From: Yamagishiella unicocca
Lineage: Eukaryota; Chlorophyta; Chlorophyceae; Chlamydomonadales; Volvocaceae
Assembly (NCBI GenBank): GCA_003116995.1
Contig: BDSL01000106.1
Location: 62,001 to 126,000, forward strand
Direction: 5' to 3'
DNA: 64,000 bases
Below are positions 12,901-25,498 of the stretch, one piece after another. The notes under the pieces are model-generated. The model was not told the origin of the DNA. It worked only from the letters and a program-made list of their open reading frames with translations, and did not search any database. The translations under genes and the position numbers were made by a program. Numbering within the stretch: position 1 is the stretch's first letter; every line of letters starts with the position of its first letter.

Positions 12901-15900
12901 GGATGAGCACCCGGCGGCAGCGTCGGCAGGCGGCGGCGGCGATGGCGACTGAGAGGGCGTTGGCGTGGCGGAAGGGGACAGAAACACGCTGGCCGCTGCG
13001 GCGGGCTGCGCGGCCGGCTCGTCCTGGGAGGTGGTGGTGGTGGCGGCGGCGCAGCACATGTTGCTGACCGGTGTGATGGTGACTGACAGTGCCAAGCCGG
13101 CCATACGGGCCAGGAAGGTGACGCCCGGGTCGGCTAGGTGGCGGCCGTACACTCGCAGCCGCAGGCAGGCCTCCATATCTACGTGGAGTCGGGGGACAGC
13201 GAACACCGTTGGGGGGTTAGCAGCGGCACTCCATTAGGGCACCCCGCAGTCGTCTCTGCAGCAACTGACAACCTACATGGGGCGGGTCAGGCCAGGCGGC
13301 AATGCGGCAATCTCTCGCCCTTGCTCGGCAGCCTCCAAAGAGGCAGTCCATCCACCCACCGCGAACTTTCCTCCCCGTCCTCCTTCCGAACCCCCACAAA
13401 CCCCTCCCTGGGATCCTCGCACCTGCACCGTCCAGATGGAGCACCAACGACTCCGTCGCCACCAGCTCCGGCTTGGCCACCCGCATCCCGCCGCGGCGGA
13501 TACCGACGCCCGCCCAGCTGGCGTGGCGTGGCGCTACGCCCGGGCGCAGGCACAGGGCCTGGTCCGCAGCCTGCAGGTAGATGTCCTTGGCGTGGAGGGA
13601 TGCCGGCAGGGCCGCCAGCAGCGCCGCCGCGGCCGCGGCCGTGTCACCGGCACGCAGCAGCTCCACTACGAGCCGCTGCTCGTCGCCCGCGTGGAGCGCG
13701 TCGAGCACCACCTCCGTGCAACCTTCGGGGACCAGGCAGCCGAGCCGCGACATAGTTGAGCCCCGGACCCGGATACAGCCACGGATTCGTGTATGCTCAG
13801 GATCGATCCCGGGGGACAACATTTTCATGACAATGCCATAGCCGCAATGGAAGGGATGGGTGCTGCACAGAGGGCACGACATGCAAGGCAGGTACGGTTG
13901 GTAGCCCTCCCCAGGTGCATGACGTCCTTACGTGACAGCCCTCCGCTCGGCGCTACCCTACCTGGCCGCAGGCAGCCCTGCACCAGGTCCATGGGGGCCT
14001 GGCTCGCGAAGGCTTGCATGCGCGAGCGGATGTCGTTGGGCAACTCGTCCGGCAGGCAGTTCATGATTTTGAGCGACACGCGTGTCAGCAGGTCGGGAGC
14101 CAGGTAGCCGGGGGCGCTGCCAGACGACGCCACGGCGCCGCCGTTGGTCCCCGCCATGACGGCTCCGGAGGCCGCCGCGACGCGAGCATCTGCCAGCGCC
14201 TGCAGCTGCGCAGAGGCCGAGGGGCGAGAGGAGAAGCCAAGGAACCCCGTGGCGGCGGCGGCGCTGGCGGCGGCGGCAGCGGAGGAGCCCGCGGCTGCGC
14301 CGAAGGGGTTGACCTGCATGCCCAGGCCGGAGATGGCGCCGAGGGCGCCCGAGCCGAGACCCTGCGCTCCGAAACCCATGCCGCTGAGACCAGAGGCGCA
14401 GAGGCCCCCTCCTCCAAGGGCATTGGCGCCCAGGCCGCCTGTGCCCAGGCCGCCTGTGCCCAGGCCGCCGGCTCCGAAGCTGGCGCCGCCCAGCCCCGCA
14501 GCGCCCAGAGAGGCAGCGCTGAGGCCTCCCAGGACACCCCGAAGGGGCAGCTGCTGGCCCAGGCCGCTCAAGGAGGGACCTTGCATCATCGACGCGCCAG
14601 CTCCAGAAGCCGTAGCGCCGGAGGAAGTGGCTGCTGCAATGGCCGCAGCCGCCACCTGGTCCGCGTCCGAGCCGTGGCAGGAAGACAGCGTGGCTAGCAG
14701 CTGGCGCCGGAGGAGCTGCTTCTCCACCAGGCAGCCCTGCAGGTTGGGGGGCAGCGGGGCAACGAAACGACGAGCAAGGAAGGTTGTAACAGCGAGGCCA
14801 CGCCGAGCACCCGCCACGACAAGGAAAGACGGAAATCGTGACGCCGGCGCTGTGATTGCATCAGCTAACCGTGAGACTCCTGCTTCGCACTAGATCTGTG
14901 CATGCCTCTATGCCTGTACAAAACACGCTGCCGAATCGCGCCTGACGACGCAACCACGCGGCACTACCCACACTTACGTTGAGCTCGGTTGACAGGTTGT
15001 GCGTCTTGGTGTCTGCGTCCAGTAGACGGGACAGCAGCAGCCCAGCGGCCGGCACTCCTGGGGTTGCACCGCCGGCCATGTAGGCGGTTGGCATCTGAGC
15101 CTGCGCTTGCGCCTGAGCTTGTGCTTGCGCCTGAGCTTGTGCTTGCGCTTGGGCATGCGCCTGGACCTGGGCCTGCGCCTGTGCTTGCGCCTGTGCATGC
15201 GCCTGTGCATGAGCTTGCGCCTGTGCGTGTGCCTGCGCCAGCTGCAGCAGCTGCTGTTGCTGCAGCATCTGGAGCTGCTGCTGCTGCTGGTGTTGCGCCA
15301 TCAGCAGCTGCTGGTGCAGCAGCAGGTCGCTTGTGGAGGTGAGGTGTCCGGAGTGCAGCGCCTGCTCCTGCAGCTGAGACAGGCCGGGCGGCAACAGACC
15401 ATCCAGCAGGGATGACCGACTGGCTGCTCCCGGCACCGGCACTGCCACCGATGCCGTTCCTGCACCAAGGCCCGCGCCAGCAAACCCGCCGTTGTTCCGG
15501 CCACCAGCTGTCAACCCCATCAATCCGGCGGGTAAGCCAATCAGCGCATCCGCCGAGGAAAGCTTGGCGCCGCCCACCGTCGCGAGCATCGCGGTTTGCG
15601 GGGAGCCCACAGCTCCGGAACCCGCACGAGACAAGGAGGCTGCGCTGTTGATGTCGACTCCCGTAAGACTCCCAAGGGCACCTGCAAGGCCGGCCCCAGC
15701 CATTATCGGTAGAGGCGCGCCTGCGCCGTTGCTGGCAGCAGCGGCAGTGGTCAGACTGCCGTTGCCGCTGCCGTGGCTGCCGGGCCCACTGAAGGTACCG
15801 GGGGCGTTCCGTTGGAGCCAGAAGGGCCGCTGGTCGGGCGCGCCGTCCCGTGGTTCCGCGGCCTGCGTGTGCAGCAGGTCGATTAGGTTGCCCAGCAGCG

Positions 15901-18900
15901 CGCTGCTGTCGTCCAGCGCGTCATCGTTCTCCAGTGACATCCGCACCAGCTTGGAGGAGCTCAGCGTGTTGGTGGTGGACGGCTGCGTGCCGGCTGCGGC
16001 ACTGCGGCCGCCGCCGTCGCCGCACACCGACGCGCTCCTCACTCTCGCGCCCGGACAGGTGGATTTGCCGGTCGCGTTCGACGGCCCCGAGTTGTTGCTG
16101 GCCGCCAGCGTATCCGTTGGCCCCGCTGCTGCGGCTGCTGCGGCCGCCATTTCGGCCGGCACGGCCGTGCCGGCCGCCGCACCGTCGGAGTACTCGCGGC
16201 TGACTTTGTGGCTTCGTGACGTCGGCTCGAGGAGGGCCGAGTCCCAAGGGGAGGGCTGTTGGTGCGTTTCGGGCACGAAGTGGGCCTGCGACCGCACGAC
16301 CTGCTGCTGCTGTATGGCGAACAGTTGGTTTCCGCTGGGCGCCCCCTGCTTGTGCTGCTGCTGGTACTGCCTGCCGCCGGCGGGCAGCGCCACTTCGGAC
16401 AGGCTGCTGCTGGCCACCTCACGCGCGCATTGCTCCCGCAGCGAGCCGCGCGCAGGGGGGTCAGAGCACGGCTTGCTCTGCCAGGGCAGCTGCTGCTGCT
16501 GCTGCTGCAGCTGACCCATGCCCTGCATCTTTTGCTGGTGCAGCAGGTGCAGCTGCTGCTGCAGCAACGGGTGCAGCGTGCTGGCGGACAGAGGGACCTC
16601 GGCAGCCCCGCTCTCGGAGGAAGGTGGCGCCTGTTGCCGCGGCGCGGCGCGGTCGGCCGCGACCGCGTCAGGCAGCTGATGCACCATGGCGTTATCGGTG
16701 CTCCACACGGAGACCATTTCTTGCATGAGGCCGTGGCTCCCAGAATTGTGGCCTGAGGCCGGGGTCAAGCCAGCCGTCAGGGGGGTCTGAGCCGGCTGGA
16801 GGCCGGCCGCAGATGCGATAATTTGCTGCGCGATTTGTGCGTCCACGGAGCAGCTTGAGCCGCCTTGCGCCGCCGCGAGTCCTGCTGCTCCGTGGTGTGC
16901 CTGCGACTGGGGGCGAGCTGCTGCGGCGGCGGCATCATGCTGCGCAGGCATCAGCAACGCAGACGGGACTTGCGAGGGCGATGGTAGGCTGGGCTCGTTG
17001 AGCAGACCAGCAGCGGCGGCGGCAGCCGCTATGCTTCCCACGCCCCCCAAGTCCGTCCCTGAAACACGCAGGCTGCTGTTGTTCAGACTGTCCAGCCTCG
17101 CCACCTGCAGGAGCTGGTCATTGCTGAAGCTCGAGTGCATGGCGCCGCCGCTGCTGCCGTGATCCGGACCCGTAAACGCACTGGCGGGACTCGCGCGGAC
17201 CCCGCAGTGGGCGTCTCCGAAACCAGCAGCCTGAGCCGGCGACCGCGGGGGCACGGAGCCCTGCGTCCCCGACTGCCACTGCATGGTTCCCGACACGCCA
17301 AGGCTGGCTCGCGGGTGCTCGCGAGACCCCGTGTCGCTGCCGAACTCCTGCAGCAGCAGCGGCTCGGGCTCGGCCAGGGCTGGGGCGGCGGCGGCAGCAG
17401 CCGCCAGGTTGCCGGCGTCGCCGAGTCGGACGCAGCCGCTGGTGCGAACACCGCCGTGACCCAAATGGCGGGACTTGCGGCTGTCAGCCCATGACCCTTC
17501 GCCGCTGCCGCTGCTGTCCGCGGGACGCTTGCCGCGGCCTCCGCCGGCAGCTGCGGGCGGCGCAGGTAGCTCGCCAGGGGCCGCTGCGTCGCCGCCCTCG
17601 TCCTGGAAGGCGGCGGTCGCGGCAAACGCTGTTGTGGCCGCCGCATTCATCTTGCGGTTGCGGCGTATGCGCTTGTTCACCCGGATGCGGTCGAGCTGCA
17701 CTCGGCAAGTCCTGCACAGCAAGCGGCACAGCAGCGAGGTGAGGATGGGCCGGAAATGTCAGCGGACAGTGCAACATCGTTTTCTGCTTCCATCTTCGCA
17801 CTAGCCTACCGTCCTTCCAAGGAAGTTCACCGTGGCCATGCATGATGAAGGCGACAGTGCCAGCACGCCGCCATTCGCCCGCGTCGTTCGCCCCGTTCTG
17901 CACCTCCAGCCGAACGGAAACTTCCCACGTGTTCGTTGCATGTGCCCGGTCGCACCTCTTGCTCCCCTCGAACGCAGCCACGTGGTGAAACTTGGAGCAC
18001 TGCTGGCACAGGCGCGAGGGCACCTCGCCTATGAGGAGCAATGGGGCCTTGCTGTGTTCCTCGCAAACACGGTGGCGCAGGAAGTAGCCCTTCATTCCAT
18101 CGAGGCTGACGCCGCAGCCAGCCACCTAGCACGGGAAACAGCAATGGATGGCAGGTCAAACCATGGACGAAGTGGGTCAAGCTGTGTTAGACAATTTTTG
18201 GCACCAAAAGCACCTTTTGTGGTCCAGCTTCCGGACCCCGCAGACCGCACACCCGCGCCGATTCAATGCACAATGACAACCCCAGGTGACACAGATCGCG
18301 GCCTGGTCGTACCTGGCACACCATCATCTTGCAACCTGCCGGCTGCGGATGGTAGATTGGCGCTGACGCCAGCAGCACAGGGTCTACGAAGCCACCCTCA
18401 TCGTGCGGCTCTATGTCCATGCTTGGCTCAAAGTTATGTGTCGAACCCCCACTGTCGTCACCGCTGTTACGATCGTACAACTGGCGTGTGCCAGCCATTT
18501 CAACTGCGAGTTGGACCATCAGAGCAGACACGTGAGGACCCCGGCGGAGATAGCTCAAGGGAACAGCATGGGGGGCTTGGGGTTTGCACGGTAAACGTCG
18601 TGGTACAGCAGACAGTTTCGCAAAAAATTGTGTCAAATTGGGGCGCAAGTAACCAAGGACGCGCACGGCGGCAATGCCTTGCGAGAGACATTTGCCCCAG
18701 AGTTGCAGCGTGGGTAGGAGTATACCTGCCCCACCAAGGACCTGGTTTCCAGAACCACCGCCAGCACGAAGTGCAATGCGCCTACCGCGTGTAGGCCGCG
18801 CTTCAAAGCGCGCACGACACCACTTACCTGGTTTCCTGGTGGCTACCAGGCCGACAGGATCCCAGCTATATCCGGCCAAAGTCCAGGTGCCCAGCTCCGC

Positions 18901-18963
18901 TGCAGCTGCCGAGTTCTGGTCTATATCAATATCCCAAAACTCAAGATCGGCTTCGCTGGCCAT
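9953..18963 (-). CDS. Giant SBP-box transcription factor with ankyrin-like region
   Basis: Exons (minus): 18963-18828, 18503-18313, 18125-17956, 17711-14978, 14736-13962, 13722-13423, 13178-12533, 12331-12218, 12004-11808, 11538-9953; about 2282 aa, frame kept through ten exons. The SBP DNA-binding domain (about residues 105-185) is split over exons 2-4. It shows all zinc ligands (CQVAGCG, RHRVCEEH, CQQCSKFHH, RTCRVQ) and a basic nuclear signal KRIRRNRKM. SBP proteins bind GTAC-core promoter sites. Exon 4 is Gln/Ala/Ser-rich and includes an Ala-Gln repeat. The later part has the RPGC stretch seen in large plant SPL proteins, and exons 8-10 have ankyrin-like helices, for example GVTLLHLAASL. 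It resembles the SPL1/SPL7/CRR1 group in layout. The Cys-rich tail of the copper regulator CRR1 is not seen, so I do not name it. The start at 18963 (MASEADLEFWDID) was chosen over an upstream ATG at 19041 because of the acidic N-terminus; both are open. Confidence 0.88.
15094..15240 (-). repeat. Ala-Gln coding repeat in the SBP gene
   Basis: Hexanucleotide-like repeats (minus-strand GCNCAR) encode an alternating Ala-Gln stretch of about 50 residues with occasional His, preceded by poly-Gln. They sit near the end of exon 4. A low-complexity activation-domain-like segment is the likely role; length variation between strains is expected. Confidence 0.9.
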
Positions 18964-20075
18964 CAGCAAGTAAGGCGCGGAGAGGCCTACAAACGAGGGG
19001 ACATGAAGCGCTCGCCCGAGGAAGCCTTGACGAATATGCATTTGCAGCCGCCACTTTTAATCATTGTCGCATACTGAGCTCAACGTGAAGGTGTCCTTAC
19101 CCTGCCTACAGGTCCGTGACTCCACGTGGCCACCAACGCCGGCTGGCCCTGGGAGGAATGCGCCAGTGTTGCGCCGTGTTGCCTAAGCGGGGTCCCCGGG
19201 CGCAGGCTACAGGCGCGCCACTAAAATAGTACAACGTCCGCTGTGGCGCTCGGGCAGAGATTTGGCCGCACGTTCGGAGCGTGGACCTTTTGCAGGAACA
19301 GTCCACGTGCACCCTAAGAAACGGTTCTGTCTATTGAATATCGTATTGAGAGTAATGCTTGAAAGCGTCAGATCCTCTGTATGAGCCACCCAATGCTGGG
19401 AGGCGTACTTGTCTGGTCCTGCAAACTAATTTAGGGCTTCTGGTCGGGGGGACGCAAAAGGCTGCAAAACGCTGCTGGTTATATTACCAGCATACTCCTT
19501 TGTCGTCATGTAGAGGAACATGGATCATATGATCCCGTGAGTCAGGAGTACAAAAGCTGCATGGTACGGCGCCACTTTTACGCGCCTGTACGATCCGGTA
19601 ACGGAACATACAATATGATGAGCACCTATAATGAAGGATGCGAGTTATAAGGATGTGTCTGGATACGGGCAGATCGCTTCGAGTCCGGTGTTAACCGCTG
19701 CGCAGAGGACCTGCTTATCAAAGCTACAACGCGAGCCAAATTCATAAAAAGGCATGAGATCCTTTCATCGGTTGCATCCGAAGTTTAAAGATGATGGCGC
19801 AGCCGTTGGGGTTGTTGACGACAAGCCCCAGTCAGCATGAAGTGGTAATGCAATAACATGTTTATACCGATCAGGAAGCGCAACTGTGCGAAGGCCGTCA
19901 TGTTCGGACCAGATTTAACGGTGACTGGGCGACGGGCAGGGACAAATCAACCCTCTTTCGACAGCTACGCATCAAGACGAGCTGATGCATTGAAAGCACG
20001 TGTCATTCCATAATACCATGCTTGAGGACGGGTGGCTCGCGCATGGCGGGTCAGCAGCGTGGAAATAGGGCATAA

Positions 20076-20513
20076 CTACCATCGTGAAATCGCGACCATC
20101 CGTTTCCATCGGTGATACAACACTGTAAACATACCACTGCTGGTACTGTTTACTGTTAGTGCCGATGGATCGTCACCACCATCTGGCCCGAAGCTGAGTC
20201 GAACAACCGTCCTCTTTCCAATCCTTGGGGTTGTGGATAGGGTCCTGTCCAATGCCAGGTAATAGTGCGCTGGCAAAAGCCAGGGCGGGTCAACGACGGC
20301 GGCAACTAGGAAACGGTTTGGGGAAGAGAGTCGTAGAGGCTTCTCCTGCAAATCGTAATCCGGAGGCCATGTCGAAGCGATTGCACTCAGTTGCAACTGT
20401 CTACATCCTGCCCACGAAGGGCAATTAAGGACGTGGTCGTGTCCTTCCCGTGCAAGATGCCCCAGGCTAAAAGGCTTGCCCGCTGCTAGAGTGTTTCCGA
20501 GCTGATCTAACAT
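20076..20513 (-). CDS. Unassigned small ORF, possible exon
   Basis: A 145-codon ATG-to-stop frame with ordinary amino-acid composition, including a stretch such as VLNCPSWAGCRQLQLS. I do not recognise a family. It stands alone in a 3.2 kb intergenic stretch with no matching neighbours, so it could be a single-exon gene, a remnant, or chance. It is listed because it is the most protein-like frame in the region. Confidence 0.25.
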   Translation of the reverse strand: MLDQLGNTLAAGKPFSLGHLAREGHDHVLNCPSWAGCRQLQLSAIASTWPPDYDLQEKPLRLSSPNRFLVAAVVDPPWLLPAHYYLALDRTLSTTPRIGKRTVVRLSFGPDGGDDPSALTVNSTSSGMFTVLYHRWKRMVAISRW

Positions 20514-20998
20514 TATGGGCTCTAAGCATCATTATGACATGGTAAATCGGCCGCCACACAACTCCATAGCAGCCTCAGGCATTCCCCGTCAAAGATGCAA
20601 AAGGCAAACGGTCATGAGCAATATCTCTTCTTGCTACACCCTTCAGTGTTCGTATGTACAACAACCATCAACAACAAACATTCCGGTACTGTGGTAACAC
20701 AGGTGGTCAGTTGTAAAAGCACAACATTGCAAAGGCGCCCTGATGCGGGCCTTCGCAACACAGGGTAAACGAATATGCATTCCCGCGCATCAGTAAACTT
20801 AGCCGAGTCACATCCTTTCAAGCCATCGGAGACGTTTGACAGGACTGGAACAAAAACGTCGGATTCCATGCCGTTGCCGCTCGGCAACCCAAACCCAGCA
20901 CGGTCCACAACAACCCGGATACCGGACACAACGCTCCCAAGCGGACGTCGGCACCTGGGCCTCCGTACGGGTAGCTCACCAAGGGCAGCACGACACGA

Positions 20999-21228
20999 CA
21001 TCAGGCCCTCACGACATGACCCGGCATCAGGCCCTCACGACACGACCCGGCATCAGGCCCTCACAACACGACATCAGGCCCTCACGACACGACACGACAT
21101 CACGCCCTCACGACACGACACGACATCAGGCCCTCACGACACGACACGACATCAGGCCCTCACGACACGACACGACATCAGGCCCTCACGACACGACACG
21201 ACATCAGGCCCTCACGACACGACACGGC
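20999..21228 (+). repeat. 26-bp minisatellite, nine copies
   Basis: Nine tandem units beginning CATCAGGCCCTCACGACACG, mostly 26 bp with one 21-bp unit. Early units carry substitutions (CCCGG for CACGA) and one central unit reads CATCACGCC, while the last four are nearly identical, suggesting recent expansion at the right end. Confidence 0.95.
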
Positions 21229-22202
21229 GAAAATTTTCCGACACCGCAGGGCTGCACAAGCCCCTTAGGACATCCCATTCATGGACGCAGTTAGCACCAC
21301 CACTGCCCAGAAGCCAATACGGCCACCTGGGCCGGGACGACATATCGCTGACGTTCCGTCTGGAGCACACGTCGAGGCGACCCCAAAGCCCCACCACGCA
21401 GCTGCACTGCCATGCATGCCATGCCACGCACGTCCGCAGTGATCGGGTGAGGAAGAGTCCCCACTGAGAGGATGCCGGCGGCTGCCTCGCCCAGTCCCCG
21501 CCGTCACAGCTCATGCTCTCCACCAGTAGCGTGGCTGCACATGCTTCTGCAGCGCAGCTACGGACCGGTGTACCGCACACCGTGCATCGCGCTGCCTCAG
21601 CGACCTGTCGGCTGGAACGCCCTGGGGCGGCATGAAAAGCTGACACGGGCTGGGTGGTCCACGAGGGAGCTGAGGACCAGCAGCTCCGAATGGTGACGGT
21701 GGATGTGCGGCCCTCCCCCCTCCGCAGCCTGAGGGTGGGGCCGGCAGGCTGACCCCGGGGCACCGACGCAAGCTTGGCGACTGCTACGAGCTGGAGCCCC
21801 GTCGATTCGTCTGGCAGCTTGGTGGGTGAGGCCGCGGGGTGGCGCTGCCGCGGAGAGCCCTTCTCCCTGCGTCCTGCCATCGGCATCGACCACACCCGCT
21901 CGGCTGACGGCCCGTCGCTGCAACCCGTTGAATTCGACGGTCGTCAAATTGCAGGCGGCCGCTGCAGAGAAGCGGGCGCTTGGGAGAGGCAAGGGTAACG
22001 GCCCCCATCCGAAAAACATATCCGTAGTTCGGTACGGCGGAGGCAAGCAGCTGCATTGTACGGTAATGCGAAGCACTCGAGGCATATTCCTCTGCTGCCG
22101 CTGTTCAACAGCCCGGGGTTGGGATTAAGGGATGGGCGTTTGGAGCGGTGTGGGTCACTCGCCTTCCGCTTCCGGTGACGAAAGCTCGGCGCTGGACACG
22201 CC

Positions 22203-25200
22203 TCATTCGTATGGCTCGTGGTACCCCCCACCGCCGGCTGCTCCTGCAGCGCCCAACCCGACACCGCCCTCCCCGAAGCCGTCCTCGTCCCGGATAATGA
22301 GGTGCTCCCGGCCGTACTTGCCGATGCGCTCCTCCAGAGGCTCCTCCTCATAGTTGTACCTGCGGATCGCGTAGGTTATGGTGGGGTGAGGGGTGAGGGC
22401 GGGCGGCCGGGTAAATGGGCTGGCAAGGGGCAATTTGATGTTGTACTACCGGCCACTATAGGCAACATGAAAAATCTGTCGACTGACAATTGTTTGCCCT
22501 TTCCGTTTGCAGCTGGTTTTGGGAGATAGGGATGCCGGGAACTGAGTGCCGGTCAGGGGATTACCGGGATCTGAGTGCCGGTTTTAGTGCTACTTGGGAG
22601 GTTTTTTTTTTGCCGCCGGGAGCTGAGTGCCGGCGTGCGGGACTGTTCAAACTTGTAACGTACTGAGGACAAGAAGGGCTGGCAAGGGGCAAGGCCCGGC
22701 CACAGGGCACAATCCCCTGTGCCGCAGACCGCAGACGGGAGTTAGATTGGCTGCTCAGGCACCAGACGTCATGGCGGGCTTCCCAGGCTGAAGTTCGGGT
22801 GGTCACGGCCAACCAAGGCGGTGCCCGTTTGACAGGACGAGCTGATGGATCGATGGAGGCGAAGAGTGTCAAGCGCGCATATAGAGCATGTAGTTGCTGC
22901 TGCCGACAAATGATGACGATAAGTAACTACTTATCCGTAACGCGCTGGATGCCTGACGTACAGTGCACGCGAGCATGCAACCAGCCCTTGAACCGACCTG
23001 ATTCGGCCCCCGGGGCTCTTACCATCACATCGTTCGCGCCCACCGACCAGCTCCCCGACCCACATCAAGTTGCAAGGGGCCCCACGCGGCACCCACCGTG
23101 GCACTCGGAAGTCCGGAGGCACCTCCTGCATCTGCACGCCAGGCGCGTGCTGCAGGTGGCGCAGGTACTCGAGCACCTCGCGTCGGATCCGCTCGATGTC
23201 CGCCTTGGAGTTGTTGTCGTCCATTACCTGAAGCGGGTGCATGCCGCCGCGAGAAGCCGGAGAGGACGAGGTGTCAACAGGCCACGGCCGAATGCGATAG
23301 CTCACCTGCACCCACATGCACGGCCACCGTGCCCACAGGCCGCAGCAGCTACGCCCACAAACCACGCATCGCCGCGGGACCTCACCACCCAGCTGCCGCT
23401 CTGCCCACCTTGTGCGCGGACACGTTGAGGGAAAAGTCCGGCGCAAAGTACTCATGGTAGTCGGAGCGAGGGAGCTGCTCCGGAACCTGCGCGATGCGGC
23501 GTACGGGCGAGTTGGGCAGGGAGCGTGCGGTGCCAGGACCTGCTGCAAGCTTGCCCCTCGGCGGCCCTCCTGTCCGGGCCCGCCCCGTTACCCTGCCGCC
23601 GGCCAGGCGGGGGCCGAGCCCCCAGGACGCCCCGGTCCGCTCACATCTGCTCACCTGCGTGTCCGTGAGGATCGCTGTCTCGTACGTCCAGCACCGCGCC
23701 ACGTTGTGTTTCGTGTAGCCCCCGCCGCCCGTGATCAGCAGCGGCACGCCAAACTCCTTCATAAAGCGTATCGCCTCGCCGTGGCCGCGGAGGGACATGT
23801 TGAAGCAGCCGAGGCGGTCGTGTGCCAGGGAGTCCGCGCCTGCAAGTGAGTGCGCGGAGGGGGAGGACGACGACATGGGCGGGTAACGAACCAAGGACGT
23901 ACGGAGGTTGGTTGCCACGGTGCAGGCGGCGCGCGTCAGGGCCGAGGATCAGGCAGCGCTGTCCCGCCCGTCACTCAACCGGGTACCGACCGAACGACGA
24001 CGCAAGGATGTCAGGTTTGCAAGCTCCCAAGGCGACTGCGGCGTCCTGCGTCCGACTGCCCTCGGTTGTGTCCCGTCACACCACAGCACCCCATGCCCCC
24101 TTCTCCCCCGTTGCTTACCGCACTGCATGACGATGGCTCCTGGCTGGAACACCTCCATCACCCTCCGCATGATGGGTTTGAACAGCGCATGGAAGGTCTC
24201 GTCGTTGGTCCCGTCCTGAACGCAGCCAGGAATACAGGCAGGCACCCTTGCCGCACTGGAACGAATGGCCGCGATCACCAGAACGTCCCATGGGTCACGC
24301 CCAATGTGCCTCGTGCGGAAGCCCGCCCGCCCTCCGTTCTCATTACGGTTTCCGTACCTTCAGCGGCACGTTGAGGCTGTAGTACTTGCCGTTTAGCTCG
24401 CCCGTGTCCGTCAGGTCTCCGGTACCGGGGAAGAAGTAGTCGCCGTACTTGTGGAAGGAGACCGTCATCACGCTATTGCAGCGCGAGTGTGGCGGGAGAA
24501 GCAGCAGGTGCACACGAGGGGTTGGTACAGTGAACGAGAAGGGACATGGGCGCAGTCGCCTGCATGCCTGCCTGCGTGCCTGAGAACGTTGCCTGATATC
24601 TCCAAGTGACCAGGCGCTGCGGTGCAAAACACTATTGGACTCCACCCCTGAGCTTGAGCGACCCAGCAAGAAGTTCCTAGAGGCTTTCCATACCCGGTTG
24701 CTCACCGATCCGTCAAGTAAAATGCCTCCTCTACACCGTCGCCGTGGTGCACGTCGATGTCAATATACAGCACGCGCGCATGGTACTTGAGAAGCTCCAG
24801 GATGGCCAACACAAGGTCATTCACGTAACAAAAGCCCGATGCTTCACCCTTCTTCGCGTGATGCAGGCCCCCCGACCAGTTGATGGCGATGTCACAGAGG
24901 CCATGGTTGAGCTTGACGGCACCCTCTATGGACGCACCGGCGTACAGCTGGCAAAACCTGCAATTACGCCGACGCAATGACATTGTTAATGTTAACATAT
25001 CCACTCGCATGTGCAGCCAATAACGGGCTTACTTGAACATATTGTCAAAAATTGGGCAGTCATCGTTGATGTTATACTGTCGCAGCTGATTCGTGTACTT
25101 GGCGGCGCTGTCGGGCGTCACCTTTGACAAAAACTCAACATAGTCCTCGCTATGGAATTGCGCTAGCTCCGCTGGGTGCGCCTTTCGGGGCCGCTGCGAA

Positions 25201-25498
25201 ATGCACACGGTAGTGTAACAGTGCTGCGCGATTCGGCAGATTGTTGCCGCCATGCCGTGTAATCACTTACGAAGACGTCCATTTTCTTGTGTAGGCCATA
25301 ACCCAGGACTAGGTGGTGTGTCATGGCCAGCCGATGCGGCTTCATAGGGTGGTTCTGCCCAAAATAGAACTCCTGAAACTCGCCTGCGAGCATAAGTCCT
25401 GAAGTGACATACTGCTGCAGGGAAGTGTCGTCCTGAGGCAAACTTCCCCCGAAAGCCTTACTATCATAGAAGTATGCGACCTTGTTTTTGCGCGTCAT
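22203..25498 (-). CDS. Class I (RPD3/HDAC1-type) histone deacetylase
   Basis: Exons (minus): 25498-25271, 25193-25033, 24957-24706, 24472-24358, 24215-24119, 23839-23655, 23486-23409, 23227-23097, 22359-22203; 467 aa, all GT-AG, frame kept. This nuclear Zn-dependent enzyme removes acetyl groups from histone lysines, usually inside Sin3/NuRD-type complexes. The whole deacetylase fold (about residues 8-320) is present. Seen: the paired active-site histidines in [16 protein letters not shown], metal ligands in DIDVHHGDG, the aspartate in [10 protein letters not shown], and the catalytic tyrosine in [14 protein letters not shown]. The PGVQMQ motif marks the end of the core. The tail is short, acidic then Gly-rich, ending EPYE, with less charge than animal HDAC1/2 tails. 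Length is close to the family norm, so it is probably functional. It is the first of three minus-strand genes in tandem. Confidence 0.95.

Larger units (their letters stand above)
18964..22202. other. Intergenic region upstream of the SBP gene and downstream of the HDAC gene
   Basis: This contains the presumed SBP promoter (from 18964 upward) and the HDAC 3' region. Apart from the minisatellite at 20999-21228 and the small unassigned frame at 20076-20513, I see nothing recognisable. The 227-codon minus frame at 21212-21895 and the 230-codon plus frame across the minisatellite are not supported by any motif. Confidence 0.5.

Noticed and set aside
15492..16514. 340-codon plus-strand open frame rich in Ala and Cys
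   Set aside because: Antisense shadow of the Gln/Ala-rich SBP exon 4; poly-Cys and poly-Ala runs come from reversed CAG-type repeats.
20999..21228. CRISPR-like regular repeats
   Set aside because: The units are directly adjacent with no unique spacers, and the genome is eukaryotic; this is a minisatellite.
21212..21895. 227-codon minus-strand frame downstream of the HDAC gene
   Set aside because: No recognisable domain; unusually Cys/Trp-rich composition suggests chance. It may be partly HDAC 3' UTR.
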